From Ruminococcus sp. AF46-10NS (lineage in GTDB: Bacteria > Bacillota > Clostridia > Lachnospirales > Lachnospiraceae), in assembly GCF_003474435.1 (NCBI RefSeq), contig NZ_QRNF01000060.1:1-15008 (forward strand): 15,008 nt of DNA, in the 5' to 3' direction. Both the position numbers and the translations under genes were made by a program. Under the pieces are notes generated by a model that ran no database searches, had not been told where the DNA came from, and saw only the letters and a list, made by a program, of their open reading frames with translations. Shown one piece after another: positions 13,701 through 15,008 of this stretch (position 1 is the stretch's first letter; each line of letters starts with the position of its first letter).

Positions 13701-14168
13701 ATGCCACAAATGAATAAGGGAGGAAAATTTATTTTCGGGAAATCACTCATTCGGACGGATGGAACATTGCGGATTCCACCGCAGGCAATGGAAGAATATC
13801 ACATTGCAGATGAAGGAAAAGTATATCTTTTTACCGGAAGTAAGATTACCGGTGGCTTCTGCGTCACCCGGAAAGGCCTTTTGCATCCGTCAAAACTTGG
13901 TCACATTTTGGACGATACTCCACCGTTGCTTGACTACTCAGCAGGTTCTGGCGAATTTATCAAATACAAGGGGCGTTCCTACTGCTGGGTAGAGATTTCA
14001 CAGGAGGGGCAAATTCTTCTTACGAAGAAAATGATGGATTTTTTGAAGGTGAGACCCGGAATGGAGCTGCTCTCTATCCGCAGTAGCGACATCGCGTTTA
14101 CGATGGGAGCTAAAGGACCGCTATTGGAAAAAGCAGAAAACTATGATGGTGAAATTCCGCTTTTTTAA
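13701..14168 (+). CDS. AbrB/SpoVT-like two-repeat protein of unknown function
   Basis: 155 residues; ATG 13701 follows CAGGAGGTG at 13688-13696. Two similar halves can be seen: residues about 14-57 (SLIRTDGTLRIPPQAMEEYHI, split here as SLIRTDGTLRIPP then the rest, ending GFCVTRKG) and about 95-142 (WVEISQEGQILLTKKMM, then FLKVRPGMELL and IAFTMGAKGPL). Each has the pattern G-x-(L/I)-x-(I/L)-(P/T) followed by a helix and a G-x-(V/E)-x-(L/F) strand, as in swapped-hairpin AbrB/SpoVT DNA-binding domains. A DNA-binding or accessory role to the recombinase directly upstream is inferred from this and from the likely shared transcript. No catalytic motif is visible. Confidence 0.55.
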   Translation: MPQMNKGGKFIFGKSLIRTDGTLRIPPQAMEEYHIADEGKVYLFTGSKITGGFCVTRKGLLHPSKLGHILDDTPPLLDYSAGSGEFIKYKGRSYCWVEISQEGQILLTKKMMDFLKVRPGMELLSIRSSDIAFTMGAKGPLLEKAENYDGEIPLF

Positions 14169-14202
14169 GTGTAACAATTTGAATTTGTGGAGGATAACTA
14201 TT

Positions 14203-14805
14203 GTGGATAAAGCAGTTATTTATATACATGGAAAAGGTGGTAATGCTGAAGAAGCTATTCATTACAAACCGCTCTTTAGTAATTGTGATGTGATTGGTCT
14301 CGACTATACTGCACAGTTTCCATGGGAAGCAAAAGAAGAATTTCCATTACTTTTTAATTCAATTTATAGAAACTACAAGACTGTTGAAGTAATTGCCAAT
14401 AGCATTGGAGCGTATTTTGCTATCAATGCCTTATCAAATCAGCAAATAGAGAAAGCATATTTTATTTCGCCCGTTGTAGATATGGAAAGGCTTATTGCTG
14501 ATATGATGATTTGGGCAAATGTTACAGAGGATGAACTCAAAGAGAAAAAAGAAATTCAGATAACCTTTGGAGAGACCCTTTCATGGGATTATCTTTGCTA
14601 TGCAAGAGAAAATCCTATTATATGGGAAATCCCAACGCACATTTTGTATGGTGAAAAAGATAATCTTACCGCTTATGGAACGATATTTGAATTTGTACAG
14701 AGGACTAATTCAACACTTTCTATTATGAAAAATGGAGAGCATTGGTTTCATACGGATGAACAAATGAAATTTCTTGATGAATGGATAATAAAATCTTCCA
14801 AATAA
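14203..14805 (+). CDS. Alpha/beta hydrolase (200 aa)
   Basis: GTG 14203 lies 9 bases after GGAGG (14189-14193); the upstream ATG at 14143 falls inside the preceding gene and is rejected. The opening VIYIHGKGG is the oxyanion-hole strand of alpha/beta hydrolases. S67 in ANSIGAY sits at the nucleophile elbow (N-x-S-x-G in place of G-x-S-x-G), D153 lies in YGEKDNLT and H180 in NGEHWFH, giving a complete Ser-Asp-His triad in the right order. No signal peptide, so cytosolic. The gene is clearly AT-richer than the recombinase pair before it, suggesting a different origin and a return to host sequence. Substrate unknown; small esterases and thioesterases of this type are common in Clostridia. Confidence 0.78.
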   Translation: MDKAVIYIHGKGGNAEEAIHYKPLFSNCDVIGLDYTAQFPWEAKEEFPLLFNSIYRNYKTVEVIANSIGAYFAINALSNQQIEKAYFISPVVDMERLIADMMIWANVTEDELKEKKEIQITFGETLSWDYLCYARENPIIWEIPTHILYGEKDNLTAYGTIFEFVQRTNSTLSIMKNGEHWFHTDEQMKFLDEWIIKSSK

Positions 14806-14828
14806 ATTCAAGTTTACAGAACTGAATC

Positions 14829-14856
14829 AAAAGAGCTCGAAGGAGCTCTTTTTCCT
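14829..14856 (+). terminator. Rho-independent terminator after the hydrolase gene
   Basis: AAAAGAGCTC (14829-14838) and GAGCTCTTTT (14843-14852) form a perfect 10-base stem with a GAAG tetraloop and a T-rich tail. The A-run on the other side makes it potentially bidirectional. Confidence 0.88.
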
Positions 14857-14875
14857 TTTTTATAATAGTATCATT

Positions 14876-14885
14876 ATGGTATAAT
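14876..14885 (+). promoter_or_regulatory. Extended -10 promoter of the FMN reductase gene
   Basis: TGGTATAAT (14877-14885) combines a perfect TATAAT (14880-14885) with the TGn extension. No good -35 hexamer lies 16-18 bases upstream. The gene starts 37 bases on. Confidence 0.6.
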
Positions 14886-14921
14886 AGAGACATTAAAATT
14901 CGGAAGTTGGAGGATACACGC

Positions 14922-15008
14922 ATGAAAATTGTAATCATTAATGGAAGTGCCAGAAAAGGAAACACGCTGACAGCAATCAATGCATTTATAAAAGGAGCAT
15001 CAGAAAAG
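14922..15008 (+). CDS. NADPH-dependent FMN reductase / flavodoxin-fold protein, 5' end only
   Basis: ATG 14922 follows GGAGG at 14909-14913, and 29 codons are open to the right edge. MKIVIINGSARKGNT is the phosphate-binding first strand and loop (G-S-x-R-x-G-x-T) of NADPH-dependent FMN reductases and iron-sulfur flavoproteins, which bind FMN and pass electrons from NAD(P)H. Most of the protein lies outside the window, so the subgroup cannot be told. Confidence 0.8.
   Translation, partial: MKIVIINGSARKGNTLTAINAFIKGASEK

Overview
The window looks like part of a gut Clostridia genome, most likely Lachnospiraceae-like. The grounds are strong GGAGG-type ribosome binding sites, frequent GTG/TTG starts, a Firmicutes phage tail and lysis cassette, a CadC-type regulator and a SpoIVCA-type serine recombinase. 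This assignment is inference from gene content; no rRNA or other marker gene is present.

Layout. (1) Bases 3-203 are the AT-rich 3' end of a ClbS/DfsB-like gene. (2) About 231-5767 is a GC-richer prophage remnant on the + strand: a tail hub-like gene broken by two one-base deletions, a tail/fibre-like protein, a holin with a one-base deletion near its C-terminus, and an intact multidomain endolysin followed by a terminator. No head, packaging or tape-measure genes lie upstream, so only the distal tail and lysis end survives. (3) Bases 5768-6083 hold inverted repeats, a near-perfect sigma-A promoter and a CadC-type operator. (4) Bases 6084-12192 form one apparent operon of six + strand genes: an ArsR/CadC metal sensor, a Zn/Cd/Pb P1B-type ATPase with a recently duplicated metal-binding domain, a membrane-anchored protein with an ApbE-type flavinylation motif, a four-histidine membrane cytochrome b-like protein, and fumarate reductase/succinate dehydrogenase-like flavoprotein and iron-sulfur subunits. 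(5) Bases 12193-12687 are non-coding apart from a 35-codon remnant, a strong terminator, scattered inverted repeats and a promoter. (6) Bases 12688-14168 carry a short serine recombinase and a two-repeat AbrB/SpoVT-like protein. (7) Bases 14203-15008 are AT-rich again, with an alpha/beta hydrolase, a terminator, a promoter and the start of a flavodoxin-like/NADPH-dependent FMN reductase gene.

How the genes work together (inference). The metal sensor probably represses the whole 6.1 kb operon until Zn, Cd or Pb is bound. The ATPase then exports the metal. The four genes behind it look like a redox chain: FrdB and FrdA in the cytosol, a haem-binding membrane protein, and a possible flavin carrier on the outer face of the membrane. 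A respiratory or extracytosolic electron-transfer module under heavy-metal control is the most unusual thing in the window.
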